From Rhodocyclaceae bacterium (GTDB lineage Bacteria; Pseudomonadota; Gammaproteobacteria; Burkholderiales; Rhodocyclaceae), in assembly GCA_023383815.1 (NCBI GenBank), contig JAHDYG010000005.1:62001-126000 (forward strand): DNA of 64,000 nucleotides. Direction: 5' to 3'. Shown here piece after piece: positions 55,101 through 62,343 of the stretch. Below the pieces are notes generated by a model. That model did not search any database. It saw only the letters and a program-made list of their open reading frames with translations, and had not been told where the DNA came from. The number at the start of each line of letters is the position of its first letter. The first letter of the stretch is position 1. The translations under genes and the position numbers were made by a program.

Positions 55101-56133
55101 CCACCATCAGCGGATCGGTCAGCCCCGCGTACTCGGGAATCGCAAGATAGAAGGGCACGCCGCTCATCGGCACACCGACTTCGCTCGCGCGCCAATCCTC
55201 CGCATTGCCACTGCGCCAGGTCATCGCCTGCAGCACCGGAACATCGAGGCGCGCGTAGTCCTCGCGGCGCGCGCCCTGGTACATCACCTGGAAGTTGACG
55301 AGCACGTCGACCGCCGCGCGCTCGCCGTCCATCACGAGATCGAGCGCACCGGCAGCGGCCGTGACCGGATGGTAGAACACCACCGGGAGCGCCCCGGCCA
55401 ACTCCAGACGACGCACGAACTCGTCGATGTGCCCGGTCCCCATGTTGCTGATGAAGGCCTGGTGGATGACGATTCCGACAGCCGGTCGGCGCGCAGCGCG
55501 CTCAGGACCAAGCCAGGCCCGGTAGGCCGGCAGATCGGCAACGACGAGATCGGGGTGGTCCGGATGGTAGATGCCCGAATCCGGATAGACGACCGGCGCC
55601 GGCACCTCCCCCTGTGCGCCCGCGAGGCGCACCGCGACATAGCGGAACAGCGCCTCGAAGTTGCGCCGCCCGCCGTTACGGTAATAGGCCTGCAGCGCCT
55701 CGGCGTGCTCGGCGGCGAGCCCGCCACCGGCCTGCGGGCCACGCGCTGCGACGAGCAGCCACGAGGTTCCGGCATCGCCGAGGAGCGCCCCGATTTCTTC
55801 CTGCATCCGCCGTGCATCCTCCTCGCGCGGGGCGTCGAGCAGAGCCAGCCGAGCGCCATCGAGCGCGGCGCGGATCGCGCTGCGCTCGTCACGATCGATG
55901 TTGAAGCTGTCGAGGACGAACCCTTCACGGCGGGCCGCCTCGCGCACGTGCCCGATCTTGCCGTCGAGCACGAAATCGCTGCTCAATAGAACGATGCGTG
56001 GCGACTCGGTCGGGGTGAAAACCAGGTGGCGCACGCTCAGGACGAGGGCTGCTGCGACACCGGCGGCGAGCAGCACACCGACGACGAGGCGAACGCGGAA
56101 GCGGACACGGAAATCGGATAGGGAGGAGTACAT
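52165..56133 (-). CDS. hmuS: membrane-anchored CobN-like chelatase homologue (HmuS-type)
   Basis: 1322 aa. A membrane segment at about residues 15-37 (VRLVVGVLLAAGVAAALVLSV) and another near 1288-1306 (WFDLLLAALTASAFVAGSL) bracket a large domain with CobN/BchH motifs. These include MFYNYPPGEKNLSASFLNVPKSL, HFGTHGSQEWTPGKERGL (near 558), GTGLDDATL and VDTVNNFWGWTSVAPEIVRDDQWQGFFDVYVED. Soluble cobaltochelatase CobN lacks such anchors and needs CobS/CobT, which are absent here. The topology suggests a periplasm-facing (de)chelatase like HmuS of Bacteroidetes hmu loci. Haem or another metallo-tetrapyrrole is the likely substrate; cobalt/cobalamin remains possible. Confidence 0.82.
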   Translation of the reverse strand: MYSSLSDFRVRFRVRLVVGVLLAAGVAAALVLSVRHLVFTPTESPRIVLLSSDFVLDGKIGHVREAARREGFVLDSFNIDRDERSAIRAALDGARLALLDAPREEDARRMQEEIGALLGDAGTSWLLVAARGPQAGGGLAAEHAEALQAYYRNGGRRNFEALFRYVAVRLAGAQGEVPAPVVYPDSGIYHPDHPDLVVADLPAYRAWLGPERAARRPAVGIVIHQAFISNMGTGHIDEFVRRLELAGALPVVFYHPVTAAAGALDLVMDGERAAVDVLVNFQVMYQGARREDYARLDVPVLQAMTWRSGNAEDWRASEVGVPMSGVPFYLAIPEYAGLTDPLMVAAIENGEARLIPEQADALVAKVLKIARLRHKANADKRLALMFYNYPPGEKNLSASFLNVPKSLAALTGVLSTAGYRVEGMDELQMIERAQALLAPFYRSGRLDDLVVRDLAAKLPLADYRAWFDALPVPVRERVVARWGAPEADPMVAGEGAGRYFVVPRLALGNLVILPQPPRGQAGEPAEKAIYHDAKVPLTHFYLAAYLYARQQFDADALIHFGTHGSQEWTPGKERGLSVYDDPYLVLGDTPIVYPYIVDNIGEATQAKRRGRATIISHQTPPFAPAGLHAQLMPLHDLLHEYGLLDDGAVKEQTIAAIIDEAARLTLLEDIGWTVARAQADFVPFERELHDWLHALAQTAQPLGLHSFGQAPQPGHRVSTTLQMLGDRLYEALDLAERDELFVDDYRELAESEPYRVLAAHLIDGAPADPARAELMREAREHFTAQDAGNEHTGLLAALAGRYIETHYGGDPIRNPESLPTGRNLYGFDPSRLPTEQAWRTGGDAFAQLLAAHRAEHGAEMRKIAFSLWSVEAMRHLGVLEAQVFHALGVRPVWDRFGRIAEVEVIPRAELGRGRVDVVVSATGLYRDQFPNVMALIASAVEKVSALDEPDNAVRANTLSLERSLLEQGMAPEDAREYSLTRIFSSQSGLYGTGLDDATLATDTWDDEGKLADLYLSRMQYAFGPTLERWGKKPEGLNLYAEQIKGVEAAVLSRSSNLYGMLTTDDPFQYLGGIGLAVRHLTGKSPGLYISNLRDPAQGKVEGAARFLAAELRSRYFHPQWIGAMQQEGYAGTLNVVDTVNNFWGWTSVAPEIVRDDQWQGFFDVYVEDTLDLGMDEWFETHNPTARAQIAERMLEAARKEYWTTDEATLRRLVEVYRDAVERLDYLPASSRVGAFVDGLAAGFGLDAGPKPEAVSAEPAAAPPEPDVQQVTGQTLEQVPSPQESPLAWRWFDLLLAALTASAFVAGSLRQTRRLAEPMALAA

Positions 56134-56217
56134 TGACGTAGCATTCCAGGAGGTTCGGATGCGGGCGCGGTGCGTTGCACCCCGATGCGGTGGCGGCAGC
56201 GAAGTGCCGCCGCCCGG

Positions 56218-58197
56218 TCAGAAACGGCCTTTCAGCGCGACGCGCAGGGTGCGCGGCGTTTCCGAGTAGTTGAAGAGGGGCGACTTGTCGGCGAGGTACA
56301 CGTCGGTGAGGTTGTCCACGCCGGCGCTGAGCTGGAGGTACTTGCTCACCGCGTACGACACCCCGGCATGCACCAACCGGTAGGACGGCACGCGCGCATC
56401 GTTGAGCCGCTGACGACCGAAGTGCTGGAAGCGCAGGTAGGCGTCCCATGGCCCGCGCTGCCAACCGAGGCGGGCATTGAAGACCAGCTCCGGGCGGCCA
56501 TTCAGCTCGTCGCCGGTCGCCTTGTTCTCGGTATCGAGCCACTGCGCGTTCGCGCCGACGTGAAAACCCATCGGCAATCGCCACTTCGCACCGGCCTCGA
56601 CGCCCTGGATGCGCGCCTCGTTGACGTTGTCGTAAACGTAGTGGGTCCGCGGAACCGCCCCCGGTGCGGCCGGCGGGTCGGTGCGCAGGCGCCGGGTCGT
56701 GATGAGATCCTTCACTTCGTTGCGGAACACGGTCGCCTCCCAGTCGAGGCTCGACGCCGAGTACAACACCCCGAACTCCACCGAGCGGCTCGTCTCGGGC
56801 CGGATGCCAGCGTTGCCGTAGAACGAATGCGGTCCCTCATGCCCCTCGTAGCCGGGCGAGATCTGCTTGAGTGTCGGCGCACGAAAGCCCTCGCCGTAGC
56901 CCCCGCGCAGGCTCCAGCGCTCGTCGAGGTGCCACACCAGATAGGCGCGCGGGCTCGTCTCGCCACCAAACAGGCTGTGCCGGTCGTGGCGCACTCCGAG
57001 CGTCAGCATCAGGTCGTCCGCAAGTCCGATCTCATCCTGCACGTACAGCGCTTCAAAGCGTGCACGGTCCTTGCCGCCGGCAAGCCCGGCGTTCTTCATG
57101 GTCTCGGTGCGGGCATCGAATCCGACCGTGAGGAACTGGCTCGTGCCGATCCCGAACGCCACACGGCCGTCGGCACCCCGCTCGTCCATGCTCTGCGGGC
57201 GCGTCGGCGCAACGTTGTGGGTGCGCGAGTTCGACACCGCGAAATCCGATTCCCAGACGCGCAACTGCGTCTTCGCAGCGCTCCAGTCGGCCCGCCAAGT
57301 GAGCGCGGTCTGGCTTCGATCGATGTCGTAGGTATCGCGATAGGCGACACCGCGGCTCAACTGGTCGCGACGACGCACCTCATCCGTGCTGCGGTGATCG
57401 AGATCGAAGGTGTGCGCAGCGGCCGGCTGCCACGACAGCAGCAGGTGCCCAGCGTCGAGCCGCCGGCCTTCCATCTCGGAGATGCGCGAATCGGCCTTGC
57501 TCTTGAGCGGTGCCAGATCGAGCGAGCTTCCCGCCAGCGCCACACGGAGCGCATCGCCGACCCCCCCCGATACGCTGAAACCCCCCTGCAAGGCATCACC
57601 ACCGCGCGACCCGCGGGCCGACCGGTTGCTGAGCCGAGCCGAACCACGCCACTCAGCCTGCGGTCGCGCCGTGATGACGTTCACCACACCGCCGAGCGCC
57701 TCCGAGCCGTACAGCACCGACATCGGACCGCGCACGACCTCGATCCGCTCGATCCCGTCCGACGGGGCCCAGTCGTACTGGAAGTCCGAATGGCCGACCC
57801 AGTCGTCGGTTGAAATCACACGCAAGCCATCGATCAGGAACAGCGTGTGCTTGCCTTCCATGCCGCGCAGCGAGATCGTCTTGCGCCCGCCCACGCTCTG
57901 GCCGAGCAGCGTCACGCCCGGCGTGTCGCGAACCGCATCGAGGGTGTTGTCGGCGCCGCGCTCGTCGAGATCCCAGCGCGTGACCACCGAGGCGGCCGCC
58001 GGCACGTCGCGCAGCGCCTGTTCGCGCTGGGTTGCCGTAACCACCACTTCATCGAGACGTGAGCCGGCATCGGGTGATGCCGCGCCTGAACTCGCTGGAA
58101 ACGCCAGTGCGAGGCTGATCTGCAAGGCCGCCGCGCCCTTTCGGACAAACCCCTGGCGGGACGCACGTGCGCGCCCCTTCCTGCTTGATTCTTGCAT
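56218..58197 (-). CDS. TonB-dependent receptor 1 (haem/porphyrin-type, HmuR-like)
   Basis: 659 aa with GGGAG upstream. N-terminal signal region, then a TonB box/plug RLDEVVVTATQREQALRDVPAAASVVT...LRGMEGKHTLFLIDGLRV...IERIEVVRGPMSVLYGSEALGGVVNVIT. In the barrel, GFRAPTLKQISPGYEGHEGPHSFYGNAGIRPETSRSVEFG has the FRAP motif followed by His residues and an NPNL-like NAGIRPE, the arrangement of haem receptors. It ends TLRVALKGRF. First large gene before the CobN-like gene (84-bp gap). The plain CirA/FepA class is the alternative. Confidence 0.88.
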   Translation of the reverse strand: MQESSRKGRARASRQGFVRKGAAALQISLALAFPASSGAASPDAGSRLDEVVVTATQREQALRDVPAAASVVTRWDLDERGADNTLDAVRDTPGVTLLGQSVGGRKTISLRGMEGKHTLFLIDGLRVISTDDWVGHSDFQYDWAPSDGIERIEVVRGPMSVLYGSEALGGVVNVITARPQAEWRGSARLSNRSARGSRGGDALQGGFSVSGGVGDALRVALAGSSLDLAPLKSKADSRISEMEGRRLDAGHLLLSWQPAAAHTFDLDHRSTDEVRRRDQLSRGVAYRDTYDIDRSQTALTWRADWSAAKTQLRVWESDFAVSNSRTHNVAPTRPQSMDERGADGRVAFGIGTSQFLTVGFDARTETMKNAGLAGGKDRARFEALYVQDEIGLADDLMLTLGVRHDRHSLFGGETSPRAYLVWHLDERWSLRGGYGEGFRAPTLKQISPGYEGHEGPHSFYGNAGIRPETSRSVEFGVLYSASSLDWEATVFRNEVKDLITTRRLRTDPPAAPGAVPRTHYVYDNVNEARIQGVEAGAKWRLPMGFHVGANAQWLDTENKATGDELNGRPELVFNARLGWQRGPWDAYLRFQHFGRQRLNDARVPSYRLVHAGVSYAVSKYLQLSAGVDNLTDVYLADKSPLFNYSETPRTLRVALKGRF

Positions 58198-58368
58198 CGT
58201 ACGAAACTCCCTGGACAGATTGCCGTGTTGCTGGCTACCTATCCCAGAGGGCTTCGGGTGCTGGCGTCTTACGGGCGAAGAAAACCTTACGTGCCCCGGT
58301 TGGCCGGAGCTTGCGGCGGGCGCCGCCCTCGTCTGGGCCAGCGCGCGCCGCGGGATCGCAGGATCCGC

Positions 58369-58737
58369 TTACTTGACGATCTCGCGCGAGACCTTGAGGT
58401 AGGCGCGGCCATTGCTGACCACCCCTTCGCGATCGAGCTTCTCGGAGGCCTTGTGCACCTTCTCGAGCGTCTCGGCGAGCTGCGCCATCTCCTCGTTCAT
58501 CTTGTGGAGCGCGTTCTCTAGCGTGTAGGTCAGGATGTGGATGTCGGCCATTGCGGAATCATCGACCTTACCGTTGAGAATCGCTTCGAGTTTCTGGTTG
58601 TACGCAGAAAAATTCTTGACGGCCTGCGGCAGCGTCTCGGCCGGCTCGCCCTTGAAATGCTTGTCACCCGCACCGGAAGCGAAGGCCAGCGGTGCGCAAA
58701 GCGCCAGGACGAGAGCGATGGAGCGGATCGATTTCAT
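58369..58737 (-). CDS. DUF6746-type small periplasmic protein
   Basis: 122 aa from ATG 58737 (MKSIRSIALVLALCAPLAFASGAG, a signal peptide), with GGGGAAC upstream. The mature part is helical: KHFKGEPAETLPQAVKNFSAYNQKLEAILNGKVDDSAMADIHILTYTLENALHKMNEEMAQLAETLEKVHKASEKLDREGVVSNGRAYLKVSREIVK, a pattern I associate with DUF6746. His-rich HILTYTLENALHKM could bind haem or metal. It heads the minus-strand haem-type operon. A search of 58198-58368, between it and receptor 1, showed no riboswitch or gene. Confidence 0.7.
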   Translation of the reverse strand: MKSIRSIALVLALCAPLAFASGAGDKHFKGEPAETLPQAVKNFSAYNQKLEAILNGKVDDSAMADIHILTYTLENALHKMNEEMAQLAETLEKVHKASEKLDREGVVSNGRAYLKVSREIVK

Positions 58738-58770
58738 GTGTGTTCCCCTTGACTGGTTAGTAATACGACT

Positions 58771-58793
58771 GATTCGCATTCATGTTATCATTG
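58771..58793. promoter_or_regulatory. Fur-like operator between the DUF6746 operon and the beta-barrel gene
   Basis: GATTCGCATTCATGTTATCATTG. The reverse strand reads AATGATAACATGAATGCGAAT, resembling AATGATAATnATTCTCATT of betaproteobacterial Fur boxes. The ten bases ATTCGCATTC are identical to those before hemP. It sits in the 96-bp divergent promoter region and could control both directions. Confidence 0.55.
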
Positions 58794-58833
58794 TTTTCGA
58801 AAATCAACCACTCGAAACAGGGAAGGAACCACG

Positions 58834-59535
58834 ATGTCCATCACCTCATGCACCACCAAACTGTCCGCGCTGACCGCCCTGCTCCTGCTGGCGCCCTTCG
58901 CCCACGCCGAGCGGCCGATGGCGGTTGACGACGCCGGCACGCTCGAGCGCGGCGGCTACAAGCTCGAAGCAGGCTGGAGCAAGGACGACCGCGAGCGCGG
59001 CCTGGAGGTCGCGGCCGGCTGGGGTCCGGTCGAGAACGTCGAAGTCGAGCTCGCTTTTGGCCAGGCCCGCGATCGCGGCACAGATCCGAGCACGCGCCTG
59101 AACGGGATCGGGTTCGCAGCGAAATGGGTGCCACTGCAAGCCGAAACCGGTCTTTCAGCCGGACTCAAGCTCGAACTGGGCCGCACACGCATCGACGAAC
59201 GCGTCGACGGCACCCACACCGAACGCACGCAGGCGCTGCTTGGGCTCGCGAGCTGGCGCTTCGAGTCCGGGCACATCCTTCATTTCAACGCCGGGCGCGA
59301 GTGGTCCCGCTACCGCGGCGAGCGCGAACACGCGAACGTGTGGGGGCTGGGTTTCGAGCAGCCGGTCGGCGAAACGGTGCAGATCACCCTGGAAGTCTTC
59401 GGCACCGAAGGCGCACGGCCGGATCGTCAGATCGGCGTGCGCTGGGAAGTCGCCGAGGGACTCAAGCTCTCCGCTGCCGTCGGTCGCGGAAACGAGCGCA
59501 GTTTCGCCAACGCCGGCGTGGCCTGGGAGTTCTGA
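58834..59535 (+). CDS. predicted outer-membrane beta-barrel protein
   Basis: 233 aa with a signal peptide (LSALTALLLLAPFAHAE), GGAAGGAA upstream. The mature protein is a run of alternating aromatic/hydrophobic strands (YKLEAGWSKDDRERGLEVAAGWGPVENVEVELAFGQARD, GIGFAAKWVPL, ALLGLASWRFESGHILHFNAGREWSRYRGE, IGVRWEVAEGLKLSAAVGRG) and ends in AWEF, an outer-membrane C-terminal signature. About ten to twelve strands are likely. Function unknown. Divergent from the DUF6746/receptor operon across a Fur-like site, so it may be part of the same response. Confidence 0.7.
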   Translation: MSITSCTTKLSALTALLLLAPFAHAERPMAVDDAGTLERGGYKLEAGWSKDDRERGLEVAAGWGPVENVEVELAFGQARDRGTDPSTRLNGIGFAAKWVPLQAETGLSAGLKLELGRTRIDERVDGTHTERTQALLGLASWRFESGHILHFNAGREWSRYRGEREHANVWGLGFEQPVGETVQITLEVFGTEGARPDRQIGVRWEVAEGLKLSAAVGRGNERSFANAGVAWEF

Positions 59536-59572
59536 GCCGAAAGGCGCACTGGATCGGTCCGGCGCGCCCGCG

Positions 59573-59899
59573 CTACCAGCCCAAGCCCTTGCGCAGCACG
59601 AGCAGTACGCCCATCCCGAACAGGAAGGGCAACCAAGGGTTGCGCGAGCGGCTGGCGATCACGATCACGACGAGCGCCGCGGCGAGCTTGGGGTCGAGCG
59701 GATCGAAACGCCCCCCGTCGAGCAACACGTCGGGGGCGACCAGCGCCGCGAGCGCAGCAACCGGCGCGAAGCGCAAAGCCCGCTGCACCCCTGGTGGCAG
59801 GCTCGCGCGCTCACCGAGCAGGATGAAGCTGCCACGCAGCCCGAGCGTCAGCAGTGCCATGACGCCGATCGTGAGCCACAGCTCAACGCCCGCGGTCAT
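59573..59899 (-). CDS. azlD: AzlD family small permease subunit
   Basis: 108 aa from ATG 59899, overlapping the azlC stop by 4 nt. Four short membrane segments (LTIGVMALLTLGLRGSFILL, RALRFAPVAALAALVAPDVLL, KLAAALVVIVIASRSRN, FLFGMGVLLVLR) match AzlD. AzlD is required with AzlC for branched-chain amino-acid (e.g. valine or azaleucine) export. Confidence 0.9.
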   Translation of the reverse strand: MTAGVELWLTIGVMALLTLGLRGSFILLGERASLPPGVQRALRFAPVAALAALVAPDVLLDGGRFDPLDPKLAAALVVIVIASRSRNPWLPFLFGMGVLLVLRKGLGW

Positions 59900-60600
59900 G
59901 ACTTGCGCGCCTCGATCCAGCGCTCGGTCGCAAAGCCGGAAACCATCCCGGCCATGATCGCAGCAATCAGTCCCAGCTTGAGCGGCAGGCCGCGCAGCAT
60001 CACCGCACCAAGCCCCCCGACTACGGCCGACACCAGGAGCGGCCGGGTCGAGGCCATCGGAACCAGCATCACCAGCAACGCGATCGTCGCCATGAACTCG
60101 AGTGACCAGTCGGCCGGGAGTGAACCGGCACCGAGAATCCCGAGCAGTCCGAAGCCCTGCCACAACACCCAGCACCACACCGAAGGCGCGATGAAGCAGC
60201 CCCAGCGCCAGCGCGGGTCGTCACACTTCAGCATGCGGTCGGCACAGACTGCGAACACCCCATCGACCAGCAGGTAGCCCGATAGCAGTCGGCGGCGCAG
60301 CGAATAGCCGCGAAAGGCCGGCGCAATCGCGGCGCTGAAAATCAGAAAGCGCAGGTTGAGCGCAGCGGTCGTCAGGGCGACGAGCCACATCGGCGCGTCC
60401 ATCATCAGAAGCGGCAGGCTGCCCAGTTGTGCCGTCCCGGCGAAGACGATCGCGTTCATGCCGATCGCCTCGGCAACCGACAGCCCGGAAGAGCGCATCG
60501 CCACACCGGTGACGAGCGCCCACGGAATGAGGCCGATCGAAAGTGGCAGGAAGAGCCGGAAGCCCTCGCGGGCGCCCCGGCGGAACGAATCATCGAACAT
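59896..60600 (-). CDS. azlC: AzlC family branched-chain amino acid exporter
   Basis: 234 aa starting MFDDSFRRGAREGFRLFLPLSIGLIPWALVTGVAMRSSGLS. FAGTAQLGSLPLLMMDAPMWLVALTTAALNLRFLIFSAAIAP and YLLVDGVFAV are AzlC-family motifs. About six membrane segments. Coupled to azlD. No Lrp-type regulator is adjacent. Confidence 0.92.
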   Translation of the reverse strand: MFDDSFRRGAREGFRLFLPLSIGLIPWALVTGVAMRSSGLSVAEAIGMNAIVFAGTAQLGSLPLLMMDAPMWLVALTTAALNLRFLIFSAAIAPAFRGYSLRRRLLSGYLLVDGVFAVCADRMLKCDDPRWRWGCFIAPSVWCWVLWQGFGLLGILGAGSLPADWSLEFMATIALLVMLVPMASTRPLLVSAVVGGLGAVMLRGLPLKLGLIAAIMAGMVSGFATERWIEARKS

Positions 60601-60708
60601 GCAGCCAGACCTGGAACGCTCCCGTCGACCGGGAGCCGGAAAGCCATTCCTGCACCCGTTCCGCTCGACGATGCGAGCCGGACGCAGCGCGTGGATCGTT
60701 GAAAAGCT

Positions 60709-61644
60709 TCAGTAGACGGGCGCGGGCAGCGGCAGTTCCGGATGTTCCTCAGGAATTTCCGAATCACGCTTGCTGACGAAGGCTGCAGCGATCTGCGACA
60801 CCTTCCGGTCGCGCAGGATACGGTAGTGCCCCAGCCCCCAGGTCCGCAGCACCCGCGCCCCGGCGAGGTGGCGCCGCAGGCGCAGCGCATGTTCGAACGG
60901 CACCTGCTCGTCGGCGTCATCGTGAACGAAGAGTGCGGGCACCGACACGGTCTCGAGCTCATCGATGCGGTCGATCTCGTCGAACCGCACGCCGAGGCGG
61001 CGTTCGATTCGCCGCCTCATCGCGTCGAGCACACGCGCCGAGATTCCGAGCTGGCCGGCGAAGCGATGGGAGTATTCGGTCAGCGAAGCCGGAGCCCCGA
61101 TCAGGACGACCCGCTCCAGCGCCAGCGCGGAGCGGCGCAGTGCAAGGATCAGCGCGGCAGCCCCAAACGAATGGCCGACCGCTCCGCAAAACGGCCCCGC
61201 CAACGCATCCAGTCCCTCGAACACCGTGACCAGTTCGGGCAGAGCGACCGCCCCCCGGTCGCTTTCGCCATGACCAGGAAGATCGACCCACACGACCCGA
61301 TGACCTTCCGCCAGCAGCGGTGCGACGAAGCTCCCCATCTGCACCCCACGTCCGCCCCAGCCATGCACGAGCAGCACCGCCGGAGCCGCAGCCGGCCCGG
61401 CCTGCCACAGTGCCACGCTGCGCCCGCCCGCGACGACCGTTTCGCGGCGTGCCGGCACGGGGTGGACACTCCGCCCGGCGTAGCGCGGCGGGGTCGTGAA
61501 CAGTCGCTCGGCCTGACGACGCGCCGTCTCGGGCAACAAACGGGAGACCGTGCGGAAGTAGGTGCGAAGGGCGAGCCACTGAAGGCTCCTTGAACGAACG
61601 GTCGTGCTATTCGCGGACGAAGAAGAAATCAGGGTGGTACTCAT
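60709..61644 (-). CDS. alpha/beta hydrolase
   Basis: 311 aa. LLVHGWGGRGVQMGSF forms the oxyanion-hole region, VGHSFGAAAL the nucleophile elbow (GxSxG with Ser), an Asp appears in FVHDDADEQVPF and the catalytic His in GLGHYRILRD. A basic N-terminus without a clear signal peptide. Function is unresolved (esterase or lipase-like). It starts 21 bp after the TetR gene and is probably self-operon controlled by that repressor. Confidence 0.85.
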   Translation of the reverse strand: MSTTLISSSSANSTTVRSRSLQWLALRTYFRTVSRLLPETARRQAERLFTTPPRYAGRSVHPVPARRETVVAGGRSVALWQAGPAAAPAVLLVHGWGGRGVQMGSFVAPLLAEGHRVVWVDLPGHGESDRGAVALPELVTVFEGLDALAGPFCGAVGHSFGAAALILALRRSALALERVVLIGAPASLTEYSHRFAGQLGISARVLDAMRRRIERRLGVRFDEIDRIDELETVSVPALFVHDDADEQVPFEHALRLRRHLAGARVLRTWGLGHYRILRDRKVSQIAAAFVSKRDSEIPEEHPELPLPAPVY

Positions 61645-61665
61645 TGGGCAGGCTCCCGGAAGAAG

Positions 61666-62265
61666 TCAGGACGGCTGCACGGCCGCGTGCGCGATCAACC
61701 GTTCGAAGGCGGCACGTGCCCGCTTCGTGGCATCTTCGGCACACAGCAAGCGTGCGTGATGGTAGTAGGAAAAGACGATCCCGAGCAGCTCGAATACGAA
61801 CTGCTCGACGTCCAGGTCGGACCGCAGATGGCCTTCCAGAACCGCAATCCGGACCGCGCGCCCGGTCTCCCGGTCGAGGTGGCGGTAGTGACCGACGACG
61901 GCGTCACGCACCGGGCCGGGCCGGTCGTCGAACTCGACGGCTGCGGCCTGCATCGGGCAGCCGTGCGCAAGCCCGCTCGACTCGGTCCAGGCAAGCCAGT
62001 GGTCGAACAGCGCCTGCAGCCGCGGCAGCCCACGCGGAGCCTTGAGCGCCGGACGGAAGACCGTCTCGACGAAGCGCTCGGCGGCGACCCCGATCGCTGC
62101 GATCTGCAATTCCTCGCGCGAGCCGAAGTGGGCGAACAGCCCACTCTTCGAAAGACCGGCCCGTTCGGCCAGCGAGCCGATCGTGAGCGATTCGAACCCA
62201 CATTCGCTGGCCTGCGCCAGCGCCGCGTCAAGAATCGCAAGTCGGGTGTGTTCACCTTTTCCCAT
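61666..62265 (-). CDS. TetR/AcrR family regulator
   Basis: 199 aa from ATG 62265 (MGKGEHTRLAILDAALAQASECGFESLTIGSLAERAGLSKSGLFAHFGSREELQIAAIG). The N-terminal HTH is canonical. The C-terminal ligand domain has CPMQAAAVEFDDRPGPVRDAV, which resembles the TetR_C_27-like QacR group. The palindromic operator at 62272 would lie inside the coding region if the track's ATG 62322 were used, which favours ATG 62265. Followed by an alpha/beta hydrolase. Confidence 0.88.
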   Translation of the reverse strand: MGKGEHTRLAILDAALAQASECGFESLTIGSLAERAGLSKSGLFAHFGSREELQIAAIGVAAERFVETVFRPALKAPRGLPRLQALFDHWLAWTESSGLAHGCPMQAAAVEFDDRPGPVRDAVVGHYRHLDRETGRAVRIAVLEGHLRSDLDVEQFVFELLGIVFSYYHHARLLCAEDATKRARAAFERLIAHAAVQPS

Positions 62266-62271
62266 GGCTTT

Positions 62272-62295
62272 AATAGTACGACCGTTCGTTTTATT
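62272..62295. promoter_or_regulatory. palindromic TetR-type operator
   Basis: AATAGTACGACCGTTCGTTTTATT is a near-perfect palindrome (AATAnnACGAnCGnTCGTnnTATT). The ACGACCGTTCGT core is typical of TetR-family operators. It lies 6 bp before the chosen TetR start, suggesting autorepression of the TetR/hydrolase operon. Confidence 0.65.
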
Positions 62296-62343
62296 TGTCA
62301 AAGGGATCGTGCTCATCTTCATGCCAGCACGGTTTCGCCTGCC

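Noticed and set aside
58198-58368. Cobalamin riboswitch before TonB receptor 1
   Set aside because: Looked for a B12-box (AGYCMGRAGACCKGCC-like) and the CCCCGCNACTG-type core on the minus strand; neither is present.
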